From positions 1-35,310 of the forward strand of contig JAODBB010000108.1 in assembly GCA_025463745.1 (NCBI GenBank): 35,310 nucleotides of DNA, in the 5' to 3' direction. Both the position numbers and the translations under genes were made by a program. The notes beneath the pieces were generated by a model, which did not search any database, was not told where the DNA came from, and saw nothing but the letters and a program-made list of their open reading frames with translations. Shown here piece after piece: positions 7,582-14,401 of the stretch. Numbering within the stretch: position 1 is the stretch's first letter; each line of letters opens with the position of its first letter. Origin of the DNA: Subtercola sp. (GTDB lineage Bacteria; Actinomycetota; Actinomycetes; Actinomycetales; Microbacteriaceae).

Positions 7582-8895
7582 TTACGGTCGGAAGCCGGCG
7601 AGCGGGTTGTCTTCACAGGCGCTGACGGGCGGCGATTCCGGCCTGCGCAGCGAGAGAGTGAGGCTCACTGGCCGCGATCCGGCGCTACGTGGTTCACGCG
7701 GCACGCGGTGCGAGTGATCGCCGTCGGGCTTCGGAATCGAGTCGGCCTCTTTACGCTTCGCGAGCGCGTCTTCGCCAAAACCACGCACGCATTCCGGGTC
7801 TGGCCCGTCAAGCGGAAGGCCGGTGAAGAACTTCGCCGCCATGCAGCCACCCCGGCAGGTGTCGAAGAAGCCGCACGACGTACAGGCTCCGCCGGTCTGC
7901 GGGTTTCGCAACTTGGCGAAGAGCTCTGAATGGCGCCAGACCTCCTGGAACCCGCCCTCTGACCGAACGTTGCCGGCGAGAAAGTTCTCGTGAATGGCGA
8001 ACGGGCAGGCGTACACGTCGCCGACCGGGTCGATCAGGCACACGACACGACCCGCACCGCAGAGGTTCAGGCCGGGCAGCGCGTCGCCGTACGCGGAGAG
8101 GTGGAAGAACGAGTCGCCCGTGAGCACGTTGTCACCGTGGGCGACGAGCCAATCGTATAACTCACGTTGTTGCTCGGGCAGCGGGTGCAGCTCTTCCCAG
8201 ACGTCGGCGCCGCGACCCGACGGGCGGAGGCGGGTGAGCCGCAATTGTGCCTTGTACTTGTCGGCAATAGCCTTGAACTCATCCAGCTGCGGAATGTTCT
8301 GGCGAGTGCAGACCACCGAGATCTTGAAGTTCTCGAACCCCGCATCGAACAGATTCTGCATGGCCTTCATGGCCGTGGCGTACGAACCCGGGCCTCGCAC
8401 GTGGTCGTTGACCTCGGGTGTCGCGCCGTCGAGAGAGATCTGCACGTCGACGTAGTCGCTGTTCACCAGACGCTGAGCGATCTCTGGGCTGATCTTCACG
8501 CCGTTGGTCGAGAACTTCACGCCCACGTGGTGTTCGGAGGCGTAGTCGACAAGCTCCCAGAAGTCGGGGCGTACCGTGGGTTCGCCGCCGCCGATGTTGA
8601 CGTAGAACACCTGCATGCGCTCGAGTTCGTCGATGACGCCTTTCGCCTCGGCCGTGGTCAGCTCCCGCGGGTCACGCCGGCCTGAACTCGACAGGCAGTG
8701 CACACACGAGAGGTTGCACGCGTAGGTCAGCTCCCACGTCAAGCAGATCGGCGAATCGAGGCCGTATTCGAAGAGATCGACCAGACGACCCGGCTTGGCG
8801 GGCGCCTGAAAGGCGAGATTCTCGGCGGGCTTGTCGAGCGCCTTGGCGGTTCGAGAATCGGCGTGCGATTCGTGTCGTGATTCCAGCAGAGTCAT
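7582..8895 (-). CDS. mftC: Mycofactocin radical SAM maturase MftC
   Basis: A 437-residue radical SAM/SPASM enzyme. The SAM-cluster motif is C60-x3-C64-x2-C67 (CNLSCVHC), followed by GGGEP at 102-106. The SPASM region supplies C279, C286, C297, C338, C341, C347, C351 and C369 for auxiliary Fe-S clusters. In characterised systems MftC oxidatively decarboxylates the C-terminal Tyr of MftA and then cross-links it to the adjacent Val. The ATG overlaps the mftB stop (ATGA). Compared with typical members of about 390 residues, it carries a longer N-terminus and a basic, low-complexity C-terminal tail (about 390-437) after the last cluster ligand. An intergenic gap of 87 bp separates it from SDR copy 2, so the dehydrogenases may be expressed separately. 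Confidence 0.97.
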   Translation of the reverse strand: MTLLESRHESHADSRTAKALDKPAENLAFQAPAKPGRLVDLFEYGLDSPICLTWELTYACNLSCVHCLSSSGRRDPRELTTAEAKGVIDELERMQVFYVNIGGGEPTVRPDFWELVDYASEHHVGVKFSTNGVKISPEIAQRLVNSDYVDVQISLDGATPEVNDHVRGPGSYATAMKAMQNLFDAGFENFKISVVCTRQNIPQLDEFKAIADKYKAQLRLTRLRPSGRGADVWEELHPLPEQQRELYDWLVAHGDNVLTGDSFFHLSAYGDALPGLNLCGAGRVVCLIDPVGDVYACPFAIHENFLAGNVRSEGGFQEVWRHSELFAKLRNPQTGGACTSCGFFDTCRGGCMAAKFFTGLPLDGPDPECVRGFGEDALAKRKEADSIPKPDGDHSHRVPREPRSAGSRPVSLTLSLRRPESPPVSACEDNPLAGFRP

Positions 8896-9167
8896 AACGG
8901 CCTTTCAACAACCATGTTCGAGGCGGCGAGAGTACCGAGGGCGTTCTGGTACCGCGCCAGATCGGCGTCGGCTACCCCGGCGGCGGTGCAGGCATCCCGA
9001 ACCGACGAAGCGTCGTTCAGGTTCTGCACCAGTTCAAGCAGTGTGCGGTCTTTCAGAAACGAGAGCTTTCTCGTGCCGAAGTGATACAGCAGGGCACCGA
9101 ATGGTTCGGGGCGAACCGATACCTGTGGGTGCAGATTCCACGCGGAATCAAGATCGAGGGCGGCCAT
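8892..9167 (-). CDS. mftB: Mycofactocin precursor-binding chaperone MftB
   Basis: A 91-residue protein with the fold expected of a RiPP recognition element: WNLHPQVSVRPEPFGALLYHF, then KLSFLKDRTLLELV and a helical C-terminus. MftB binds the MftA leader and delivers it to MftC. It sits between mftA (36 bp upstream) and mftC (4-base overlap), the standard order. There is no strong ribosome-binding site before the ATG, so it may be less well translated than mftA. Confidence 0.95.
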   Translation of the reverse strand: MAALDLDSAWNLHPQVSVRPEPFGALLYHFGTRKLSFLKDRTLLELVQNLNDASSVRDACTAAGVADADLARYQNALGTLAASNMVVERPL

Positions 9168-9203
9168 GGTGGCGCTTCAGCCCGGATTACCTGGACGGCG
9201 CGC

Positions 9204-9347
9204 CTAGTAGACGCCGCACATCCCGTCGATCGAAACCTCTTCGACGAGAGAGTCTTCGGCGATCACCTGATCGAGGTCGCTAGTCTGTAAGCCGGCATCG
9301 TGTACGGTGACGGGCTCTGCAACACTGGTGTGTTCACTGGTAGTCAT
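9204..9347 (-). CDS. mftA: Mycofactocin precursor peptide MftA
   Basis: A 47-residue peptide, easily missed because it sits inside a longer antisense frame. Its C-terminus is SIDGMCGVY, matching the invariant mycofactocin core; the last Val-Tyr is the part that becomes the cofactor. The leader is acidic (SDLDQVIAEDSLVEEVSIDG), as expected for MftB binding. The ATG at 9347 has a strong GAGGAGA site seven bases upstream, in contrast to the weak sites of mftB and mftC, consistent with the peptide being made in excess. It is the first gene of the minus-strand run and divergent from mftR. Confidence 0.97.
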   Translation of the reverse strand: MTTSEHTSVAEPVTVHDAGLQTSDLDQVIAEDSLVEEVSIDGMCGVY

Positions 9348-9411
9348 GGGATTCTCCTCATGGTCTGACACCGCCGACGTTGGCGATTGACTGTGATGAG
9401 AAAATGCTAAT

Positions 9412-9424
9412 GGCACTCGGTGCC
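9412..9424. promoter_or_regulatory. Candidate MftR operator (palindrome)
   Basis: GGCAC-TCG-GTGCC is a short perfect inverted repeat in the mftA/mftR intergenic region, placed where a TetR-type repressor could cover both divergent promoters. TetR operators are usually longer, so this may be only the core. It overlaps the GTG of a longer mftR reading, which argues for the later ATG start. Confidence 0.4.
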
Positions 9425-9467
9425 GAATGGAAGAGCGAGAGCTAAGAAAAGGGGTAAGAGAAGTCAG

Positions 9468-10064
9468 ATGACGGATGCCCCTCCACCCCGCCTCGGCCGA
9501 CAGCCCTCGACGTCGCACGCCGAGCTCAGCCACATTGCGCTGACCATGTTCATCGAGCGCGGCTTCGACAATACGACCGTCGACGACATCGCCGCAGCGG
9601 CGGGAATCGGCCGCCGCACCTTCTTTCGCTACTTCGCGTCGAAGAACGACTTGCCGTGGGGAGACTTCGAGGCTCTGCTCGGCGACATGCGCGCATTTCT
9701 GCACGAACTGCCCGAAGAGATGCCCTTGGTCGAAGCGCTTCGAGTTGCGGTCATCCACTTCAACCGGCTGCCGCGTGAAGAGATGACGTATCACCGCCGG
9801 CGCATGGAGCTGCTGTTGAACGTGCCGACCCTGGTCGCCCATTCGACGCTGAGGTACGCGGCCTGGCGGCGGGTCGTCGCCGAATACGCGGCCGAACGCC
9901 TCGGGGTCGCCGCAGACGGGCTCGAGCCGCAGGCCATCGCGTGGGCGTACCTGGGCGTGTCGCTCTCGGCGTACGAACAGTGGCTGAAGCACGAAGATGC
10001 CGACCTGCCGCAGCTGCTGAGTGACGCGTTCGAAATGCTCGAGCACGTGTTCCGGGCCGCATGA
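9468..10064 (+). CDS. mftR: TetR-family regulator MftR
   Basis: A 198-residue TetR regulator when started at the ATG at 9468. The DNA-binding helix-turn-helix is FIERGFDNTTVDDIAAAAGI followed by GRRTFFRYFASKNDL. The C-terminal ligand domain is typical of the mycofactocin regulator group. In mycobacteria MftR represses the mft genes and responds to long-chain acyl-CoA. An earlier in-frame GTG at 9420 would add 16 basic residues, but it overlaps the intergenic palindrome and lacks a ribosome-binding site. Divergent from mftA, as in mycobacteria; its stop overlaps the mftG start (ATGA). Confidence 0.93.
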   Translation: MTDAPPPRLGRQPSTSHAELSHIALTMFIERGFDNTTVDDIAAAAGIGRRTFFRYFASKNDLPWGDFEALLGDMRAFLHELPEEMPLVEALRVAVIHFNRLPREEMTYHRRRMELLLNVPTLVAHSTLRYAAWRRVVAEYAAERLGVAADGLEPQAIAWAYLGVSLSAYEQWLKHEDADLPQLLSDAFEMLEHVFRAA

Positions 10065-11716
10065 ATGAAGCGCTGCAGACGCATTTCGCTGTGATCGTGG
10101 TGGGGGCCGGTGCGTCTGGAGCACCACTGGCGGCGCGGCTCAGCGAAGACCCCGCGCGGTCGGTGCTCCTGCTCGAGGCCGGCCCTGTGCCGGCGTCTCG
10201 CGCGGAGTTTCCGGCCGAGCTGATCAGCGCGGGAACGGTCGAAGGGGCCCGCCCCGGGCATCCCGACAACTGGTCGTTCGACGCGTGGCTCACACCCGAC
10301 CGCCCGTATTCCATCGCTCGCGGACGCATTGCCGGTGGCTCGACGACGGTGAACGGCAGCTACTTCGTGCGGGCCAGGCGTGGCGACTTCGAGGCGTGGG
10401 AAGCTGGTGAGGGCTCTCGGCAACATGCTGACGTCTGGTCGTTCGACGCGGTGCTGCCGTTCTACCGGGCGCTCGAAAGCGATGCCGACTTCGGCGATTC
10501 GCCGGTGCACGGCTCGAGCGGGCCGATGCCCGTTCAGAGGCCGGCGCGCGATTCGCCGCTGACGCGGGCGTTCGTGGCGGCGGCACACGACCTCGGCTAC
10601 CCAGACGAACCCGACAAGAACGATCAGGGCGTGGCGGGCGTGGGACCACTGCCGATGAACATCGCTGGCGGGGTGCGGTTCAATACTGCGTTCGCCTACC
10701 TGGAGCCGGCAGCGGGGCGGCCGAATCTCGTGGTGCGGGGCGACAGCGTGGTGCGGCGGGTGCTGTTCGATCGGGTCGGCCCGGCGGCCGTCGCGAGCGA
10801 TGGGCTCCCCCGAGCGGTCGGCGTGGAGGTGGAGCATGACGGGCAGCTCAGCGTAGTGACTGCCGACGAAATCGTCTTGTCGGCCGGCAGCATCAAGACT
10901 CCGCACCTGCTGTTGCTCTCGGGAATCGGGCCGCGGGCCGAGCTCGAGGCAGCCGGGGTGACGGTGGTGCGTGAGGCCGCGGGTGTCGGAGCGGCGTTCA
11001 GCGATCATCCGCAGCTCGCCGTCGACTGGTGGCCGAAGCCGGGGCTGGTCGACTACGGCACTCCGCAGTCGTTCGCGGTGAGCCTGAACTTCGCCAGCCC
11101 GAACAGTCGCGCCTCTAGCGCCGCCGGCGGCTCTGTCTCCGCCGACGCACGCGCAGATCTCGAAATTCTGCCGTTTCTGAAACCAAACCACTACCTGCTC
11201 ACCGGCGAACCCCTTGACGAACCGCTGACGATGCTCGTGTCACTGATGGCCGAGACCTCGCGCGGCACGATCCGGCTCGTCTCAGCAGACCCGGCGGTGC
11301 CGCCGCGCATCGACTACAACTACCTCCAGACCGACTGCGACAGGGCGCGGTTGCGCGACGGGGTGCGCGCTGCCGTCGCCCTGCTGCGGTCGAAGGCGTA
11401 CCGGGGGGTGTTCGACCGGCTCAGCGTGCTCGACGACGAGGTGCTCGGTTCAAACGAACGCCTCGACGAGTGGATGCGCGCGAACGTCGGCACGGCCATC
11501 CATCTCTGCGCCAGCGCGCCCTTCGGCGAACCGGGCGACCCGAACGCTGTCGTCGATAGACACGGCCTCGTCTTCGGGGTGACGGGCCTGCGCATCGCCG
11601 ACACATCGATTCTGCCCACCGCGCCGACCCGGGGGCCGGCCGCGACCGCGGTGATGATCGGCGAACGAATGGCCGCACTGATGCAGGGCGAAGCCGGGCT
11701 CGGAACGCAGCGTTAG
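10061..11716 (+). CDS. mftG: GMC-family mycofactocin oxidoreductase MftG
   Basis: A 551-residue FAD-dependent glucose-methanol-choline oxidoreductase. The ADP-binding motif is VVGAGASGAPLAARL near 13-27 with LLLEAGP; the GMC signature region GRIAGGSTTVNGSYFVR is near 90. The C-terminal catalytic segment is TAIHLCASAPFG, with the conserved His, followed by LRIADTSILPTAPTRGPAATAVMIGERMA. The second catalytic His/Asn of ordinary GMC enzymes is not obvious (PTRGPAAT). MftG is thought to transfer electrons from reduced mycofactocin to the respiratory chain. Co-transcribed with mftR (4-base overlap). The downstream neighbour is convergent, 24 bp away. Confidence 0.9.
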   Translation: MNEALQTHFAVIVVGAGASGAPLAARLSEDPARSVLLLEAGPVPASRAEFPAELISAGTVEGARPGHPDNWSFDAWLTPDRPYSIARGRIAGGSTTVNGSYFVRARRGDFEAWEAGEGSRQHADVWSFDAVLPFYRALESDADFGDSPVHGSSGPMPVQRPARDSPLTRAFVAAAHDLGYPDEPDKNDQGVAGVGPLPMNIAGGVRFNTAFAYLEPAAGRPNLVVRGDSVVRRVLFDRVGPAAVASDGLPRAVGVEVEHDGQLSVVTADEIVLSAGSIKTPHLLLLSGIGPRAELEAAGVTVVREAAGVGAAFSDHPQLAVDWWPKPGLVDYGTPQSFAVSLNFASPNSRASSAAGGSVSADARADLEILPFLKPNHYLLTGEPLDEPLTMLVSLMAETSRGTIRLVSADPAVPPRIDYNYLQTDCDRARLRDGVRAAVALLRSKAYRGVFDRLSVLDDEVLGSNERLDEWMRANVGTAIHLCASAPFGEPGDPNAVVDRHGLVFGVTGLRIADTSILPTAPTRGPAATAVMIGERMAALMQGEAGLGTQR

Positions 11717-11740
11717 CCAGAACAGGCCAGGGCGTGTCTC

Positions 11741-13468
11741 CTAAACGTGCGCGCCGATCGCCTGATGCACCGAACGCACGGCGCTGGCACCCTCGCCCAC
11801 TGCTGCGGCGACCCGTTTCATCGAGCCGCGACGCACGTCTCCCACAGCGAACACGGCAGGGATGCTCGTTTCGAACGGCAACGGGGTGCGCCCGATACTC
11901 GCCCAGCACTCCGGCAGCTCGCTCGGCTGCAGCTCTTGGTCGGTGATGACGAAGCCGTTCTCGTCGGTCACGACCCCGTGCAGCCACGATGTCTCGGGGT
12001 CGGCACCGATGAAGCAGAAAAGACCGGTGCACGGTGAGCTCTCGGTTTCATCGGTCGCCCGGTTGTACAGCTCGATGCCGTTCAATGATTCCGCGCCGCT
12101 CAAACCGATCACTTCGGTCGACACCTTGATCGTGACGTTCGGGTGAGCCTGCAGGCGATCGACCAGGTAGGCCGACATGCCCCTGCCGATGTCGTCGTGG
12201 CGAACCGCGATGGTCACTGCGCTACCGCGACCGGCGAGAAAGAGCGCCGCCTGGCCCGATGAATTCGCGCCACCGATGACGGTGACGGATTGATTGCTGC
12301 ACGCCCTCACCTCGAGTTCGGTGGCGGCGTAGTAGATACCGGCGCCTTCGAACTGCGACCAGTTCGGCAACGCGAGCGAACGGTAGTGCGCACCGGTCGC
12401 GATGATCACCGCGCGCGACGAGATGGCCGTGTCGTCATCGAGAAAGACCCGCAACGAATCGCCACCGACGTCGAGACTGACCACCTTGCAGGGGCTGAAC
12501 AGCCGCGCACCGAACTTCTCCGACTGGATGGCAGCGCGCGAGGTGAGTTCATTGCCAGAGAGCCCCGACGGAAAACCGAGATAATTCTCGATACGCGAGC
12601 TCGCGGCCGCCTGTCCACCCGTGCCCACCGAATCGAGCAAGATCGTAGACAGACCCTCCGACGCACCGTACACGGCAGCGGCGAGACCCGCCGGGCCCGC
12701 GCCGATCACGGTGAGGTCGACCAGTTCATCGCTGGTTCGGCGGTACGACAAACCGACGTGCTCGGCCAGCTCACCGGGAGTGGCGTTTCGCAAGATGGCG
12801 TCGGGCATGATCACGGCCGGCAAGTCGGCCGGGGTGAGTTCGGCCACCTTGAGGAGCGTCTGACCGGCGACGCTGTCGGAGTCGAACCACAGGTGGGCGA
12901 GCTGTTGACGGGCGGCATACGTGCGCAATGCGAGAGAGGCGGCCGACAGGCTCGTACCCACGATTTCGATGCTGCGCGCACCAGCGCCGCGCTGCAGCTT
13001 CTTGCGACGGGCGATGAACGCGCGCAGCAGCACGTCGGAGAGATCGGGCTCTTCGGCCATGACCGCGCGAAACCGGGCAGGCGAGATGTGCGTGATCTGC
13101 CCGGGCTCGACAACGCGCCCGGTGAGGTAGATGGTCTGGCCGGTGAGCAGATTGAGTTCGCCGATGAAATGGCCCGCGGTGAACCTGCTGACCACCTCTT
13201 CGGGAGCGTTCACCGTGGCGGCCTGCGTGATCTCGACGACGCCCTCGTCGACGACGATCAGATCGAGTTCGGTGTCACCTGCGCGAAAGATCACCTCATT
13301 CGCCACCGACGGCCGCGAATCGCCATACGTACGCAATCGGCGCAACTGGTCGGGCGTGAGGATCGGATATGCCTCTGCGGGCATATTCAGGTCGACGGGT
13401 GCCGCCCGCATCGAGGGTGGCACGGGCGGAGGCGATTGAGCGGCTGATGAGTCCGATGTATCGGTCAT
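11741..13468 (-). CDS. Cyclic-nucleotide-domain/thioredoxin-reductase-like flavoprotein, no CxxC
   Basis: A 575-residue fusion. Residues about 35-150 are a cNMP/Crp-type sensor domain (LIVVDEGVVEI, FTAGHFIGELNLLTG). Residues about 165-240 look like a small thioredoxin- or glutaredoxin-like linker (ending LPAVIMPDA). The rest is a thioredoxin-reductase fold: FAD motif GAGPAGLAA 256-264, GGQAAASSRIENYLGFP 284-300, ATGAHYR, and a NADPH site VIGGANSSGQAA 397-408. Where thioredoxin reductases carry the redox CxxC, this protein has YYAATELE (379-386), so it is not a classical disulphide reductase. A similar architecture occurs beside UBP zinc-finger genes elsewhere (recollection), as here. TAGAAT eight bases upstream suggests a leaderless transcript. 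Confidence 0.85.
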   Translation of the reverse strand: MTDTSDSSAAQSPPPVPPSMRAAPVDLNMPAEAYPILTPDQLRRLRTYGDSRPSVANEVIFRAGDTELDLIVVDEGVVEITQAATVNAPEEVVSRFTAGHFIGELNLLTGQTIYLTGRVVEPGQITHISPARFRAVMAEEPDLSDVLLRAFIARRKKLQRGAGARSIEIVGTSLSAASLALRTYAARQQLAHLWFDSDSVAGQTLLKVAELTPADLPAVIMPDAILRNATPGELAEHVGLSYRRTSDELVDLTVIGAGPAGLAAAVYGASEGLSTILLDSVGTGGQAAASSRIENYLGFPSGLSGNELTSRAAIQSEKFGARLFSPCKVVSLDVGGDSLRVFLDDDTAISSRAVIIATGAHYRSLALPNWSQFEGAGIYYAATELEVRACSNQSVTVIGGANSSGQAALFLAGRGSAVTIAVRHDDIGRGMSAYLVDRLQAHPNVTIKVSTEVIGLSGAESLNGIELYNRATDETESSPCTGLFCFIGADPETSWLHGVVTDENGFVITDQELQPSELPECWASIGRTPLPFETSIPAVFAVGDVRRGSMKRVAAAVGEGASAVRSVHQAIGAHV

Positions 13469-13472
13469 GGAT

Positions 13473-13482
13473 TACCATTCTA
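13473..13482. promoter_or_regulatory. Overlapping divergent -10 elements
   Basis: On the plus strand TACCAT (13473-13478) lies six bases before the GTG at 13485. On the minus strand TAGAAT (complement of 13477-13482) lies eight bases before the ATG at 13468. Both spacings fit leaderless transcripts. The two elements share two bases, so polymerase could not open both promoters at once. No clear -35 was found for either. Confidence 0.45.
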
Positions 13483-13484
13483 CT

Positions 13485-13838
13485 GTGAGCGCCGTAAATG
13501 GAATCGATCCAGATGCCGCACCGAGCGGAGCGGGATGCGCCGACTGCGATCCCGAAACAGGCTGGTGGCTGCATCTGCGCCGCTGTGCCGAGTGCGGGCA
13601 CGTCGGCTGCTGCGACGATTCACCCTCCCAGCACGCAACGGGCCATTTTCATGAAACCGGTCACCCCATCATGCAGAGCTTCGAGCCCGGCGAGACCTGG
13701 ATGTGGGATTACCGCACCAACGCTTTCGCCACCGGGCCCGCACTCGCTCCCCCGACCCATCACCCGGTGGAGCAGCCCACGCCTGGCCCGGAAGGCCACG
13801 TGCCCCCGAATTGGGAGCAGTTGCTGAACCAGCCGTAG
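13485..13838 (+). CDS. UBP-type zinc-finger protein
   Basis: A 117-residue protein with a UBP-type zinc finger: GCADCDPETGWWLHLRRC, then AECGHVGCCDDSPSQHATGHFHETGHP, giving the full set of Cys/His ligands, and the conserved aromatic PGETWMWDY. In eukaryotes this fold binds the free C-terminus of ubiquitin; the bacterial ligand is unknown. The GTG at 13485 is preferred because a -10 element precedes it by six bases. An ATG at 13467 (six codons earlier) would overlap the divergent gene's start codon. The divergent partner is the cNMP/TrxR-like flavoprotein, suggesting a redox- or nucleotide-linked function (inference). Confidence 0.85.
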   Translation: MSAVNGIDPDAAPSGAGCADCDPETGWWLHLRRCAECGHVGCCDDSPSQHATGHFHETGHPIMQSFEPGETWMWDYRTNAFATGPALAPPTHHPVEQPTPGPEGHVPPNWEQLLNQP

Positions 13839-13854
13839 GTGCTGCGTCGTGCGC

Positions 13855-13906
13855 TCAGGCTTCGAGGTCAGGCTTCGAGTTCAGACATCGAGTTCAGACA
13901 TCGGGC
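13855..13906. repeat. 13-bp tandem array, four units
   Basis: TCAGGCTTCGAGG, TCAGGCTTCGAGT, TCAGACATCGAGT and TCAGACATCGGGC lie between two convergent genes. The stop codon of the minus-strand gene (13894-13896) is the first three bases of the last unit. Confidence 0.85.
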
Positions 13907-14397
13907 GTCAGCCGAAAGATGCGCAGCTCCCGCCCCGCTTGCCGCTCGTACCCGCGGTAACCGGGCCACTGCTCTTCGATGTAGCGCCACACCGCTTCAC
14001 GCTCGTCGTCGGCGATGAGGCTCGCGGTCACGGCGATGCGTCGTCCGTGCAGATTCACGGCGGCGTGCGGATGGGCAAGCAGATTCCTCGTCCACGCCGG
14101 GTGATCGGTACGTGCGAAGTTGCTGCCCGTAACGAGCATCCGGCCGGCTGGTTCAGGTGTGTACATCAGCGTGATCTCTCGCTTGATGCCCGACTTCGCC
14201 CCGGTGGTCAACAGCACCAGCGACGGCACCAAGAGACCGCTCAGCTGCACGCGGCCGCCTGTGAGGCGCTTCATGCCTCGCTCGAGCGGCGGCATGATCG
14301 TCGGCCCGACGCGCCGGAAGAACGCTGTGCGCGAGAACCAGGCAACTCGCGAACGGATGAACGGCAGAACCTTCGCGCGAAAACCACCGCTGGGCAC
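13894..14397 (-). CDS. Deazaflavin (F420)-type nitroreductase-family oxidoreductase
   Basis: A 167-residue protein from the GTG at 14397. It shows the Ddn/FDOR-type core: LVLLTTGAKSGIKREITLMY, LVTGSNFARTDHPAWTRNLLAHPHAAV and AVWRYIEEQWPGY. This family binds the deazaflavin F420 in actinobacteria and reduces diverse substrates such as quinones or nitro compounds. The frame extends upstream into the end of ppc, but that part has no family similarity and the GTG directly follows the ppc stop, so re-initiation is likely. The gene ends inside a 13-bp tandem array. F420 dependence is inferred from the family. Confidence 0.85.
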   Translation of the reverse strand: MPSGGFRAKVLPFIRSRVAWFSRTAFFRRVGPTIMPPLERGMKRLTGGRVQLSGLLVPSLVLLTTGAKSGIKREITLMYTPEPAGRMLVTGSNFARTDHPAWTRNLLAHPHAAVNLHGRRIAVTASLIADDEREAVWRYIEEQWPGYRGYERQAGRELRIFRLTPDV

Positions 14398-14401
14398 CCG
14401 G

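Noticed and set aside
9791-11191. 466-codon minus-strand frame across mftR/mftG
   Set aside because: Low-complexity Arg/His-rich translation with no motif; opposite a well-supported gene pair.
10061-11716. GMC enzyme as a replacement for MftD
   Set aside because: It is FAD/GMC type and matches MftG; MftD is an FMN-dependent lactate-dehydrogenase-like protein with a different fold.
12290-13447. 385-codon plus-strand frame opposite the TrxR-like gene
   Set aside because: Antisense shadow; no start signal and no recognisable domain.
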